Of a stretch of 64,000 nucleotides of DNA, positions 31,094 to 41,615 are shown piece after piece. Every line of letters begins with the position of its first letter. Position 1 is the stretch's first letter. The stretch spans positions 38,865,797 through 38,929,796 of the forward strand of contig NC_057816.1 in the NCBI RefSeq assembly GCF_910594005.1, in the 5' to 3' direction. Under the pieces are notes generated by a model, which was not told the origin of the DNA, made no database searches, and worked only from the letters and a program-made list of their open reading frames with translations. The DNA is from Cervus elaphus. Taxonomy: Eukaryota > Chordata > Mammalia > Artiodactyla > Cervidae. The position numbers and the translations under genes were made by a program.

Positions 31094-31574
31094 TATCAGC
31101 CTATAATGAGGTTTCTCAATACCTCAGCTGGGGTGGGGTCCAAAAGTGCCTAGGAGGAATACGGCACGTTCATCTACATTGGGCAGTACTAAAGCCATCC
31201 CCATCAACAACAGCGTCTGTAGTGACTCCTTGGGAAGTGTGACTCCTGTTCCTACCTGACAGTCACAAGGCATCTCCCACGGTCAGTAGGGTGGCGTTAG
31301 AGGATGCCTGTTGGAGCGTCAAACTTCCATCCCTGTCCAAAGTTAGTAAGATCACATCCTTCCACCTCCATCCACTTTGATGTCAGTAGGGCTATGAGGT
31401 GAGCAGTACCAGATGGGGCTCTCATTCCGTTCAGTCAGGGAAGTATCCGTGGAAGCCTCACAGGGAGCTGGAACTCCCACTTCCATTCAGCATTTATGGA
31501 GCACAGCCTCTTTGGTGTCAATAGAAGCTGCGTGGGGAAACCTGCATTTCTGTCCCTACTCAGCAGTAGTGAGG

Positions 31575-31795
31575 GGTGTGTGTGCTCAGCGGCTCAGTCA
31601 TGTCTGACTCTTTGCAATCCCATGGATTATAACCCACCAGGCTCCTCTGTCCATGGGATTTTTTAGGCAAGAATACTGGAGTGGGTTGCCATTTCCTCCT
31701 CCAAGGGATCGTCCCATCCTAGGGATCAAGCCCACTTCCCCTGTGTCTCCCGCATTGGCAGGCTGATTCTTCAACACTGAGCCACCTGGGAAGCC
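31575..31795 (-). mobile_element. SINE Bov-tA inside L1, with target-site duplication
   Basis: Reverse copy: gtgtgtgtgctcagcggctc, caagaatactggagtgggtt, gattcttcaacactgagcca, cctgggaagcc. Flanks cagtagtgagg (31564-31574) and cagtaatgagg (31796-31806) match at 10 of 11. Confidence 0.95.
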
Positions 31796-32419
31796 CAGTA
31801 ATGAGGCGGCCCCTCCCTTTCTCCTGCCTCAATTTTACAGGATTCAATAGAAAATATGCATCATACCAAGAATCAGGAAAATCTAAAGCTGAAAGAAAAA
31901 AATAAATAATCAACCGATACAACAGCAGGATGACAAGAGATGTTAAAAGAATCCTACAAAAATTTTAAAGTAGTCATCATAAAAATGCCTCGTGAGCAAT
32001 TATAAACATATCTGAAATGAGAAGATAGGAAGTCTCACCAAAGAAACAGAAAGTCTCAACAACAAGAATATGCAAGATACAAAGAAGCTTCCAACCAAAA
32101 TTTTAGAAATGAAAAAACTGAAAAAATTAAATGTTTCAAATTGAAAAATACAATAATTGTCATGAAACTTTAAATCAGTAGGTTTAATAAGGGACTGCAG
32201 CAGGCAGAAAAAAAGGATCAGTGATCTGGAAGATGAAACAATATAAATTACAACAGAGAATAAATTACCTCAAAATATGGAAAAGCGCCTAAGAGATCTA
32301 TGAGACTATAACAAAAAAACTAACATTTGTGTCATCAGAGATCCAGAAGAGAAGAGAAAGAGGGTAGACCTTAAAAACCACTCAAAGGAATAGTGGTTGA
32401 AAACTTAAATGTGGCAAGA

Positions 32420-32448
32420 ACACACACACATACACCCACACACACACC
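32420..32448. repeat. Short (CA)n inside L1
   Basis: acacacacacatacacccac and on: an imperfect CA repeat in the L1 region, a common expansion point in this family. Confidence 0.6.
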
Positions 32449-33660
32449 CCTGTAGAATCCAGATACAGAGTAAAACCCAAACTCAAAGAAGTCTATACCA
32501 ACACACATCACAGTCAAGCTTAAAACCAAATACAAAGAAAAGAGTTGTGAAAGCAGCAAGAAAGAAATGGCATTTTACCTACAGAGGAAAATCTATTTGA
32601 ATGACAATGGATTTCTCATCAGAAATCCCTCCAGAGGCCACAGAGGAGCCACAGAACATTCTTCAAGTGTTGAAAAAGAAAAAGAACTATCAATCCAGAA
32701 TACTATATTCAGAGAAAATTCTTCAGTAACTAAGAGGAAATCAAGACATTTTCAAATAAAGGAAAACTAAGAGAATGTGTCTGTTAGAGATTCACCCCCA
32801 TCTCAAAAAACAAAACCAAAAAACTAAAGAAAGCTCTTTCGACAGAAAGGCAATAATAAAAGAATACATTTTGAATATCAAGAAAGAAAAAAATAATACG
32901 ATAAGGAAAAATATGGGTAAATACAGTAGACTTTCCTTCCTCTTTTGGGTTTTCTAAATTAAGTTTGATAATGGAAACAAAAGTTATAATGTATTAAATG
33001 TGGTTCTACATGAATATAAAAGAAATATTTAATGAAGCTACACTATCAGCAAGGAAGAGTAAGGCATATAAATGGAGGTAAGGCTTTTTATACTTAATTT
33101 TAACCGGTAAGAGGATGGTGTCAAAGCAAACAGAAGAAAGGAATTTTTTTTTTTTTTTTAGAAAAAAAGATAAGAGTAGAAATCAATGGAATTCAAAACT
33201 GAAAATCAACAGATGAAACCAATGAAACAAAGGTCTGATTATTTCAAAAGATCAATAAAATTGACAAACTTGAGGTTTAAAAAACAAAAAATGGCTTAAG
33301 GCTCCAGATAAATAAAATGTAACTATAAAATAATGAAACTGAATCAACTAACAAAGAAAAGACTGACAAAGAAAAAAGGAGAGAAGTAAGCAGTTCTACT
33401 TGCACAAATTTGACACCTTAGAAAAAATAGACCAATTTCTCAAAAAACACAATCTACTACAACCAATCCAATATGAAATAGATAATCTTAATAGATCTAT
33501 AGCAGTCAAGGGAATGACATTTATAAACTTAAACACTCCCACCTTTTCTCCCAACAAAGAAATTTTTAGATCCAAAACTAAAAATGCAATAATACCACTT
33601 ACAATTGCCAAAAAAGGCATACTTAATTATAAATCTAATAAAACAGGCACAGCACTTAGG

Positions 33661-34075
33661 TGCCAAATATTTCAGAACTTCAGCATGAGACCATCTTTGG
33701 AAATATAGTTATTTCAGATGGAATCCTGTTAGGACAAGGTTATACTGGATCTCACGCTCCTGCTCTGTCGCTCAGCCGTGTCTGATGCTTCGCGACCCCA
33801 CGGACTATAGCCCGCCAGGTTCCTTTCTCCATGGGGTTTCCCATGGAGAAATACCAAGAGTGGATTTGTCCAGAATACCAGAGTGGATTGTCATTTCCTT
33901 CTTCAGGGAATTTTCCTGACCCAGGGATCAAACCTGTATCTCCTGCATTGGCAGGAGGATTCTTTACCAATGAGCCATGTGGGAAGCCCCTATACTGGAT
34001 CAGGGTAATATATAATGCAATGACTAAGATCTTTATAAGAAGAGAGAAATTCACACATGAATTCTGAGAGGTCAC
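33661..34075 (+). mobile_element. Probable old LTR (MaLR-like), split by a Bov-tA
   Basis: Left part ccatctttggaaatatagtt, tcagatggaatcctgttagg, acaaggttatactgga; right part tcagggtaatatataatgca, atgactaagatctttataag, aagagagaaattcacaca. This is the familiar 'tttggaaatagggtctttgcagatg ... ccttataagaagag' block of MaLR/MER-type LTRs. The exact family is not certain. Confidence 0.5.
33752..33990 (-). mobile_element. SINE Bov-tA with perfect 11-bp target-site duplication
   Basis: Reverse copy: tctgtcgctcagccgtgtct, gattgtcatttccttcttca, gggatcaaacctgtatctcc, caatgagccatgtgggaagc. Flanked by tatactggatc (33741-33751 and 33991-34001). Longer than usual because of a small tandem duplication: ataccaagagtgg (about 33852) and ataccagagtgg (about 33878). 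Confidence 0.95.
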
Positions 34076-34114
34076 TAATCAAACGAGGAGGTACAACATG
34101 CATCTGTTCAGGCC

Positions 34115-34290
34115 TATTTCTTATGAAACAAAGCTCTGCATGTATTATTACAAAATGAAATCATGTTTGTGCATACTGTTTTGCAATTTATTGTTCTGCC
34201 TCCTGCTATTGACATTAGCCCAATGACACTACATATAAATGTATTCCATTAAAAAGAAAAACTATTTCATAGTATGCTTTATACTGTAAA
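34115..34290 (-). mobile_element. Old L1 3'UTR fragment
   Basis: Reversed L1 3' sequence: gtttgtgcatactgttttgc, aatttattgttctgcctcct, gtattccattaaaaagaaaa. Weak but in the order seen in L1M tails. Confidence 0.4.
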
Positions 34291-34515
34291 TCATGACACC
34301 AGAACTGAGGCTGTTTATATTTCCAATTATTTCCTATCTACCACTCATCACTCACTATTCCAGGTTAAGACAAGACAAAAGCACTGCAGGCATTAAATAT
34401 AGAAACAGCTTGATCCAGGCAATAGCAGAACCTCAAATAAAAATACCTAAAATAACTAGCACAGAACAACTTCAAATAAATATTGAGTGAATGAAATAGT
34501 GACAAACTAATAGAA

Positions 34516-34713
34516 GCTTCCCTGGTGGCTCAGACGGTAAAAAGAATCTGCCCGCAGTGTGGGAGACCTGGGTTCGATCCCTGGGTTGGGAAGATCCCCT
34601 GCAGGAGGGCATGGCAACCCACTCCACTATTCTTGCCTGGAGAATCCCATGGACAGAGGAGCCCGGTTCATGGGGTCGCAAAGAGTCAGACACGACTGAG
34701 CAACTATGCACAC
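34516..34713 (+). mobile_element. SINE Bov-tA
   Basis: Head agcttccctggtggctcaga, gggttcgatccctgggttgg (canonical B box), body cccactccactattcttgcc, tail cacgactgagcaactatgca. Low divergence. A possible weak duplication aatagaag/aacagaag. Confidence 0.94.
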
Positions 34714-35865
34714 AACAGAAGTTTAATTAAATCCTCCTCATGCTATGAGAGACTTAAGACTTAGGACTCCAGATAAATGAAATGCAACTATAAAATAACA
34801 AGACTGAATCAACTTCATAAGCTCACAAACATACTCACACACGACATCACACCTTTATATAGTTACATACTGTGAGAACTGATGCCTGAAATTAGACAGA
34901 CATCAACACTGACAATATAAAAACAGACCCTAGTACTTAATACTTTGGTGTGCACAATAAATTTTAAAAATCCCTCAGATTACTCAGTCTCCTATGCACA
35001 GATTGCACTTTCACTAACACACTCAAATTAGGTATGCAAATCCTGTGCCATGCTATGCCTCTCCACCATATGTGACTAGTTACCATAGCAGTCAGCTTAC
35101 GTACATACTTTCCATAGCAACCTAGGAATCTTTACTGTACAGAGACCAAAGGAAGACAGAATAGAAAGCAATTTCACAAGCAACATGAAATATAAATGTT
35201 GGCAATATCCCCTGAATCTTTTTTTAAAAACGACATCACTTAGCATTGACTTTTAAATACCACAGCCTCTGGACGGTTCTCTTTTAGACTCTATCAGCAA
35301 CTCTTTCCTATTGGAAAGGTAAAACTCTTTGAGAACATATATGATTTGGAGGCACAAGGTGTGGGGGGGGGTTTCTCCAGGTTCATTCTAGAGAGTGGGT
35401 GAGTTGGCCTCCATCTACAGTGTAGGAGAATTATAACAAGGGATTGAAGAGTCTAAAAGGTGCTATCTGAATGCAACCTGCATACTGAAGTTCCATATGG
35501 TGGTGCGATGCACTTGGCTTTTTCACTGGCTCCCTGTGTTGTTACAACTTCCTGCCTCAGACTACAGGGCTTGTACCAAACTAAGCTGGAATTTTCCCAT
35601 GTCATGTTGGTTTTTTGAGAGCAGTTATTCAGCCAGTTATATTAATCTCACCTTCGATCTTTAACAGGAAGACTGCTTGTCCTTAAGAGGCCTCCAGATC
35701 CACTAGCATAAATATATACAGAGGAAGTATATTCATGAGAAACAGGATCCCAATGCTTCATTCATTTATTTCAGGCTTAATCCATGTACAGAATCAAACA
35801 TATCCACATACTTATTAAGCCTGAGCAGTGGTCTTGGTATTGGCTTAAATTTACTTGTGAGTACT
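34714..35865. other. Non-coding DNA, nothing recognised
   Basis: A 10-base G-run lies at about 35362-35371. No gene or assigned repeat over 1.1 kb. The stretch may be unique sequence. Confidence 0.5.
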
Positions 35866-35873
35866 ATGACCAA

Positions 35874-36078
35874 GCGGTTTCTCTTGTGGCTCAGCCGGTA
35901 AAGAATCCCCTGCAATGTGGGAGGCCTGGGCTTGACCCCTCGGTTGGGAAAATCCCCAGAGAAGTAAAAGGCTACCCACTCCAGTATTCTGGCCTGGAGA
36001 ATTCCATGAACTATACAGTCCATGAGGTCACAAACAGTAGGACACAACTGAGTGACGTTCACTTCACTTCATTTCACC
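35874..36078 (+). mobile_element. SINE Bov-tA with 8-bp target-site duplication
   Basis: Head gcggtttctcttgtggctca, body cccactccagtattctggcc, gaattccatgaactatacag, tail cgttcacttcacttcatttc. The ggcc and actatacagtcc variants place it in the same subtype as the second unit of the dimeric copies at 55 and 58 kb. Flanked by atgaccaa (35866-35873, 36079-36086). Confidence 0.93.
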
Positions 36079-36084
36079 ATGACC

Positions 36085-36235
36085 AAAGGCTGTCATTATT
36101 AGAGTACTTATGTGTCAGGCACTGTGTTTGCTCTCTAGATCCATTATAATAAATCTTCACAACAGCCCGGTGAGGGATTGCAGACTACCTGCATTTCCTG
36201 GGTGAGAGAACGCAGGCACAGAGGAGATACTTATC
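36085..36235 (-). mobile_element. SINE MIR fragment
   Basis: Reversed MIR: agtacttatgtgtcaggcac, tgtgtttgctctctagatcc, aatcttcacaacagcccggt, then gagagaacgcaggcacagag. A SINE landed on each side of it. Confidence 0.6.
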
Positions 36236-36243
36236 CCTTCCCC

Positions 36244-36457
36244 AAAGCTTCCCAGGTGGCGCTGGTGGTAAAGAACCTGCCTGCCAGCGCAGGAGACATA
36301 AGAGATGCAGGTTTGTTCCCTGGGTCTGCAAGATGTCCTGGAGGAGGGCGTGGCAACCCACTCCAGTATTCTTACCTGGAGAATCCCATGGACAGGGGAG
36401 CCTGATGGGCTACAATCTATAGAGTTGCAAGGAGTTGAACATGACTGAAGAGACTTG

Positions 36458-36458
<1 letters not shown>
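36244..36458 (+). mobile_element. SINE Bov-tA
   Basis: Head agcttcccaggtggcgctgg with agacataagagatgcaggtt, body cccactccagtattcttacc, end acatgactgaagagacttgg. It runs straight into a CA microsatellite. Confidence 0.94.
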
Positions 36459-36491
<33 letters not shown>

Positions 36492-36514
36492 GCGCATGCA
36501 CGCACACACACACA
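36459..36514. repeat. (CA)n microsatellite at a SINE 3' end
   Basis: About 15 perfect CA units, then acatgtgcgcatgcacgcac and more CA. It begins exactly where the Bov-tA ends (cttgg|cacaca), as expected when a SINE tail seeds a microsatellite. Confidence 0.9.
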
Positions 36515-36831
36515 AAGCTATCTGACTAGAAAATACAGGAATAGGATCAAAGGCCATGCTTGCCAACTCTGAGAACCGACATCATTCCTTTATTCCCTGT
36601 AATATGGGGAAAAGAGAAAAGAGTTGAGGCTCAGAAGAAAGAGCCCAGGGTGGGACCCAAAGCCATGCCCCAGGTTGACTGATGCTGGACAAGAACGTCA
36701 GGTGGAATAAGAGACTCTGAGATGATCTCGGGTTGGTCTCAGAATGACATCGGGTCTTTGGGAGATATTGTCCTCAATTAAGCAGTGGCTCCATCCACGG
36801 TTCTCCTGGATGCTTTACACATCATATATCG
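36515..36831. other. Non-coding DNA, nothing recognised
   Basis: No gene or repeat assigned. Confidence 0.45.
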
Positions 36832-36909
36832 AGTCAGTCAAAAAGGTCATTTGGGTTTTCCCATAATATCTTACAGAAAAATCCGAGCAAACTTTTTGGC
36901 CATCCCAAT
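36832..36909. mobile_element. Mariner-type palindromic MITE
   Basis: Nearly 80 bases made of two inverted arms: gtcagtcaaaaaggtcattt, gggttttccc and, facing it, gaaaaatccgagcaaact, ttttggccatccc. The second arm reads ggccaaaaagtttgctcgga in reverse, the ruminant mariner terminal repeat (ggccaaaaagttcgttcggg type). A TA-type end (caata) fits mariner insertion. No transposase part remains. Confidence 0.75.
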
Positions 36910-37543
36910 AATTAAATTTGTGTGACAAAATACAATTTCTCTAATGCTGATCACAAACATAACAGAAAACTTCAGCTTTTACTTAGGTTTTCAGTATGAC
37001 AGTGCTACATCGCCTCAACTATCCCCCCACCACCAGCACTTTTTTTGTTGTTCTAGCATTTGGAAATGTAGGTTGCTGTCTATTTCAGAGCCAGAAGCTA
37101 CAGCAGACAGGAGAAGAAGGCACAGTTTACTTATCCGTGCACTCTTTGCCCGCAGAGAGATCCCCTTAAGGGAGGAAAGATTCTACATGATCCCTAAAAC
37201 AGTACTATGAAAACAACCCCTTAAAAATTCAGTTTTGTTTTTAGCAAAATAAGCTTATAGAATTTTACACTTGCTTCTCATATTCCAAGACTCTCCTCAA
37301 AGAAAGTTTGTCGTGGACTGCCGAGCTCGGTGGAAGGTGAGGGCTCCCACTGGCCGCAGCATCTGTGTGGGTCACTTAGAGAGTGCGCCAGGAGTCTCTG
37401 GGCCTGACCTCAGCATGCTGGGCACAGGATGGGCACCCTAGTGTAGTGGATCTCAAATCCTTCCTTTGAAATGTGAAGTGGTTATGGATGAGATAGCAAT
37501 CTAAGGATTTCCTGTTCTGCATCCCTGGATTACAGATACCTAT
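36910..37543. other. Non-coding DNA, nothing recognised
   Basis: The frame 36944-37210 (88 codons) has no domain. The stretch 37315-37445 is more GC-rich and unassigned. Confidence 0.45.
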
Positions 37544-37555
37544 AGCCACTAACAA

Positions 37556-38588
37556 TTTTTAAAGATGTGGGCATACCAGACCACCTTACCTGCCTTCTGA
37601 GAAATCTGTATGCAGGTCAAGGAGCAACAGTTAGAACCAGACATGGAAAAATGGACTGGTTCCAAATTGGGAAAGGAATACATCAAGGCTGTATATTGTC
37701 ACCCTGCTTATTTAACTTATATGCAGAGTACATCATGAGAAGTGCTTGGCTGGATGAAGCACAAGCTGAAATCAAGATTGTCAGGAGAAATATCAATAAC
37801 CTCAGATATGCAGATGACACCACCCTTATGGTAGAAAGCAAAGAGGAACTGAAGAGCCTCTTGATAAAAGTGAAAGAAGAGAGTGAAAAAGCTGGCTTAA
37901 AACTCAACATTCAAAAATCGAAGATCACAGCATCTGGTCCCAGCACTTCATGGCAAATAGATGGGGAAACAATGGAAACAGTGACAGACTTAATTTTCTT
38001 GGACTCCAAAATGACTGCAGATGGTGAATGCAGCCATGAAATTAAAAGACACTTACTCCTTGGAAGAAAAGTTATGACCAACCTAGACAGCATATTAAAA
38101 AGCAGAGATATTACTTTGCCAACAAAGGTCCATCTAGTCAAAGCTATGGTTTTTCCAGTAGTCATGTATGGATGTGAGAGTTGGACTGTAAAGAAAGCTG
38201 AGCACTGAAAAATTGGTGCTTTTGAACTATGGTGTTGGAGAAGACTCTTGAGAGTCCCTTGGACTGCAAGGAGATCCAACCAGTCCATCCTAAAGGAGAT
38301 CAGTCCTGAATAGTCATTGGAAGGCCTGATGCTAAAGCTGAAACTCCAATACTTTGGCCACCTGAGGCGAAGAACCGACTCATCGCAAAAGACCCTGATG
38401 CTGGGAGGGATTGGGGGCAGGAGGAGAAGTGACGACAGAGGCTGAGATGATTGGATGGCATCACCGACTCAATGAACATGAATTTGAGTAAGCTCCGGGA
38501 GTTGGTGATGGGCAGGGAGGCCTGGCGGGCTGCAGTCCATGGGGTCGCAAAGAGTCGGACACGACTGAGCGACTGAACTGAACGGAAC
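37556..38588 (+). mobile_element. LINE BovB 3' fragment (1.03 kb)
   Basis: Starts within the palm region (gatgtgggcataccagacca) and ends gagcgactgaactgaacgga. Flanks agccactaacaa (37544-37555) and agccactaccac (38589-38600) match at 10 of 12. 5'-truncated, without endonuclease and motif A. Confidence 0.95.
37567..38208 (+). pseudogene. BovB RT remnant with intact YADD
   Basis: A 213-codon frame. Motif B region HQGCILSPCLFNLY is at residues 39-52. The catalytic box YADD is intact at 81-84, followed by TTLM, the only unbroken copy of this box in the window. The frame goes on through VVMYGCESWTVKKAE and stops where a CGA codon became TGA (gagcactgaaaaattg). It lacks motif A and all upstream parts, so it cannot encode an active enzyme. 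Confidence 0.9.
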
Positions 38589-38600
38589 AGCCACTACCAC

Positions 38601-39096
38601 GATCAAGCCAAAGCAAAAGTCCATGTCTCTTCGGTGCTTTGGCCCGTCAGTGGCTCCCAGTCTGTGAGGTCAGATCTCAGCTCTGTAACACGATGCTTCA
38701 CAACCTCCCTGACTCAGGATGGGAGTATAGCTTCTCCTTTGCCCTTGGACGTGGGGCATCTTTTTTTGGTGGGATCAGCATTCCTCTGTCGATGGCTGTC
38801 TAGCAGCAAGTTGTAATTTTGGAGCTGTTGCAGAAGATGAGCACATGTCCTTTTACTCCGCCATCTTGGTGACAATTTCTCTGCACATATTACACTGTTT
38901 CTCATCTCTGAACACTGGCTCATGTTTGTTCCTCTGCTTAGGTGGACCTACCTCCTTACCCCAGCCTCACCTGCCACATCTGTCTGGCCAGCCTCACTCA
39001 TGGTTAGGGTCAGCACTCCCTGCAGGCTAAGCCACCTCTTCTCCGTGCTTGTGATGCTCTTACACTGCCCTTCATACTTACACTAGTATTATAACA
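38601..39096. other. Unassigned non-coding DNA
   Basis: Contains gcccttggacgtggggcatc (about 38740) and tactccgccatcttggtgac (about 38855). Such phrases occur in 5' regions of ruminant L1 and LTR elements, but I cannot place this block in a family. No gene recognised. Confidence 0.35.
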
Positions 39097-39300
39097 GTGT
39101 GTGCTCAGTCGCTCAATTGTGTCTGACACTTTGTGACCCTTTGGGCTATAGCCCACCAGGCTCCTCTGTCCGTTGGATTCTCCAGGCAAGAATACTGGAG
39201 TGAATTGCCATTTTTTCCTCCAGGGGATCCTCCCAAACCAAGGGTCAAACACACGTCTCCTGCACGGCAGGTGAATTCTTTACCACTGACTCACTGAGGA
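39097..39300 (-). mobile_element. SINE Bov-tA
   Basis: Reverse copy: gtgtgctcagtcgctcaatt, caagaatactggagtgaatt, tctttaccactgactcactg. Diverged in the head (aagggtcaaacacacgtctc). Confidence 0.92.
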
Positions 39301-39468
39301 ATATAGCCATATGGAAAGATGTTATTTTCTTTGGAAAGTCTCTCCCAGTAAAAGATCTGTTTTTTGCGGGGTGGTGGGGGGGTTGTTTGTTTATTTTAAA
39401 AAGGCATGCTTTGATAATCCCACTTCCTATGTAGATGGCCAGGTGAGGCTGTTTCCTGGGATTCAAGC

Positions 39469-39491
39469 GGGGGGGGGCGGGGGGCAGGGGG
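39469..39491 (+). repeat. G-tract cluster (G-quadruplex candidate)
   Basis: Runs of 9, 6 and 5 G separated by one and two bases. The 9-G run can supply two tracts, giving four tracts with short loops. A lesser G-rich patch lies 90 bases upstream. Confidence 0.6.
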
Positions 39492-40944
39492 TGCATGCAG
39501 AAGGAGAAAGGAGAAAGAGCTCTAAAAGAGGAAAATAAGTATCAGGAAAGCAGCATCAGAGGCAGAGGCAGAGGGGAAGTCACCAGGATAGCATGAAAAT
39601 CCATGATCTGAAATGTATGACCCACTCACATGACGAGGCAGTTATTATTCAGCAAAATTACTCAACTCTCAATTTGAGGATTGGAAACAAAAATCGGAGG
39701 GGGGCAAACTGAGAAAGAGGTTTTGCTTTATATTTGCACTAATTTGGAGAGTAAAGAACAGTATCTGTTGATACAGAAACAGTGGCACACGGGAGACAGG
39801 AAGAAATGAAAAGCAAGTCACAGAAACTTGTAGAAAATGTGAGGAGAGGTTTTGACTGCCTTGGGGGTGTAAAACTGTGGTCCAACGTTTGACAATATCT
39901 CCAGAGGGAAGAAGATTTCTGCAATAGTTGCCTTATAAAATTATATGAATGTTTCTGCTTCCCTGACCAGCCTGGGAAATTCCCTCCCTGCTATATTCCC
40001 AAGGCTATGTCAGCTCCTGGCACATTGCGACACCAGGTAAATCAATATTATTAATATTTGATATGAATTGGTGATTTAAAGTAAATGTACAAGAATTGTA
40101 TCTTGAGAAATTTTCCTGGACCCTAGAGATAGTCAGAGATAGTCTGTTCATTTAGAAGAATGTGAGTTGTAAATTAAGAGCCTAAGCAAAACTAAATTAA
40201 GAAGGTCAATTTGCTGAAAAATTCATTTAAGGATTTTCAAAGCCATATATAAATGAGTCTTGGATTATCTGCCCCAGTGCTCACATCTATTAGTTGGGAG
40301 AAATGTAGAGAATGAATTATGATGGGATGTTTCCCACATGTGAGGAGATGAGATGCTGCTAAATAGCGCACCATCCCATATGTGGGACACAAACCAGTTC
40401 CCTCTCTCACCTGGAGCTGAAAGTTCATTCGTGGCATTTTTTTTTTTTTTTGATGCATCAAGCCCCAGTGTACCAACTGTCCCAGTGGGAATGACACTGG
40501 TATTGTTTGTTACTCTTTCATTTTGCTGCAAGCAGCTTTCAATTTGTCCTGCCAGGCTGCACCTGTCTGGGGTAAACATAAGCTCTATACGGTCAAGAGT
40601 GACACCATGGGGATCACCAGCTCACCTTGAAGGACTGATGTAACACCTTTGTGAACTGATTTGCACATGTTCTGGCACCTGGAGTAGAGGGAACCTGATT
40701 TGATAGCAGGCTGACTTCAGTTTACTAAAGGTGTGAAGAGAGGTCTGTCTCCTGAGGAGAAGCAAACAGGGATGCCTGGTACCGTTTTATTGTTCCCAGT
40801 TCCGTTCATCTGAAAACCTAAACTGGCCACTGAAAAACTTTAGAGTACAAAGTGTTAAAAATCTTCATCTGAAACCAAACTGGGCCAAGAATCTTGGTGA
40901 TGGTGGCCAGAGCCCCCTGTACCTCCCACATCCTGCTGACATTT

Positions 40945-40982
40945 ATATATACATATATATATATATATTTTTTTTTTTTTCT
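40945..40982. repeat. (TA)n microsatellite with T-run
   Basis: atatatacatatatatatat then a 12-base T-run. Imperfect AT repeat. Confidence 0.7.
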
Positions 40983-41220
40983 CTTAAGGAACATAGAAAT
41001 CTAATAACTTTTCTTCTGCCTTCCCTATGGTCTCAGTTTTCTCATTTGCAAAACAGGCAAGATATTTTTTTTTTTTTGTATTCACAGAACAGTTAATAAT
41101 GATAGCCGTAGCTGCCCTCTTTGGGGCATTTACTGGGTCTCAGAGGCTGACTAGGTGGCTTCTACATAGGAGCTCTAATTCACACAACAGCTTTCCAAGA
41201 GAGGTACTGTTAGACTCATA

Positions 41221-41532
41221 GACAGAGAAAACAAACTTACACTTACCAAAGGGGAAGAAGGGGAAAGGGATAAATTAGGAACTTGGGATTAACAATATAA
41301 ATTACCACATATATAAGAGACAAACCATAAGGGCCTATTGCATAGCACAGATAACAATATTCAATATCTTGTAATAGCCCATTATGGAAAAGAATATGAA
41401 AAAGTTTACATATATATATTTATGTATATGTATATATATATACACACACACACAATATAAAACTGAATCATTTTGCTGTACACCACAAACACTGTAAAAC
41501 AACTATACTCCAATTTAAAAATGTTCCTTAAA
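41221..41532 (+). mobile_element. Artiodactyl L1 3' tail
   Basis: Forward: gacagagaaaacaaacttac, ggataaattaggaacttggg, gcctattgcatagcacagat, ttcaatatcttgtaatagcc, actgaatcattttgctgtac, aacaactatactccaattta. It includes a (TA)(CA) run at about 41409-41453, typical for this tail. Confidence 0.85.
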
Positions 41533-41615
41533 TAAAAAGGAGAAAGCTATTCTTATCTTCACTTTACCAAGAAGGAAACTGAGATCAATGAACTGAGGTG
41601 TCTTTAAGATCTGGG

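Larger units (their letters stand above)
30436..33660 (+). mobile_element. Old L1 (L1M): 5'UTR, ORF1-region and ORF2 start, with three nested insertions
   Basis: Forward L1M in order. 5'UTR: acaccatggtagtaagttcc, ctctccagccaaaggaccag, ccccatgcacatcagcaagg, acctagacttccc, then repeated cagtagtgagg-type units. Middle: cacaaatacagag-type spacer, cacacatcacagtcaagctt, aaagcagcaagaaagaaatg, ggatttctcatcagaaatcc, tcaagtgttgaaaaagaaaa. ORF2 N-terminal part: ttagaaaaaatagaccaatt, ctcaaaaaacacaatctact, then a jump at about 33505 to a later ORF2 stretch. It is riddled with stops. 5' ends of L1 are rarely kept, which makes this piece uncommon. Confidence 0.75.
39301..41095. other. Non-coding DNA with simple tracts
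   Basis: Holds G-rich tracts (39366-39382, 39469-39491), a T-run (about 40437-40451), a (TA) tract followed by T (about 40945-40982) and another T-run (about 41066-41078). No gene or dispersed repeat is recognised. The overlapping 75-104 codon frames have no domain. Confidence 0.45.

Noticed and set aside
31413..31607. 64-codon plus frame with Ser/Ala-rich product
   Set aside because: It lies in the L1 5'UTR and runs into a Bov-tA; not a gene.
32409..33708. Chain of Lys-rich plus frames
   Set aside because: They are fragments of the decayed L1 ORF1/ORF2 region, broken by many stops, and not host genes.
37000..37450. GC-richer patch considered as an exon or CpG island
   Set aside because: CpG content is too low and no splice-bounded frame is seen.
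38601..39010. Phrases like those in ruminant L1 5' regions (gcccttggacgtggggcatc)
   Set aside because: A single 20-base likeness does not place the block in a family, so it is left unassigned.
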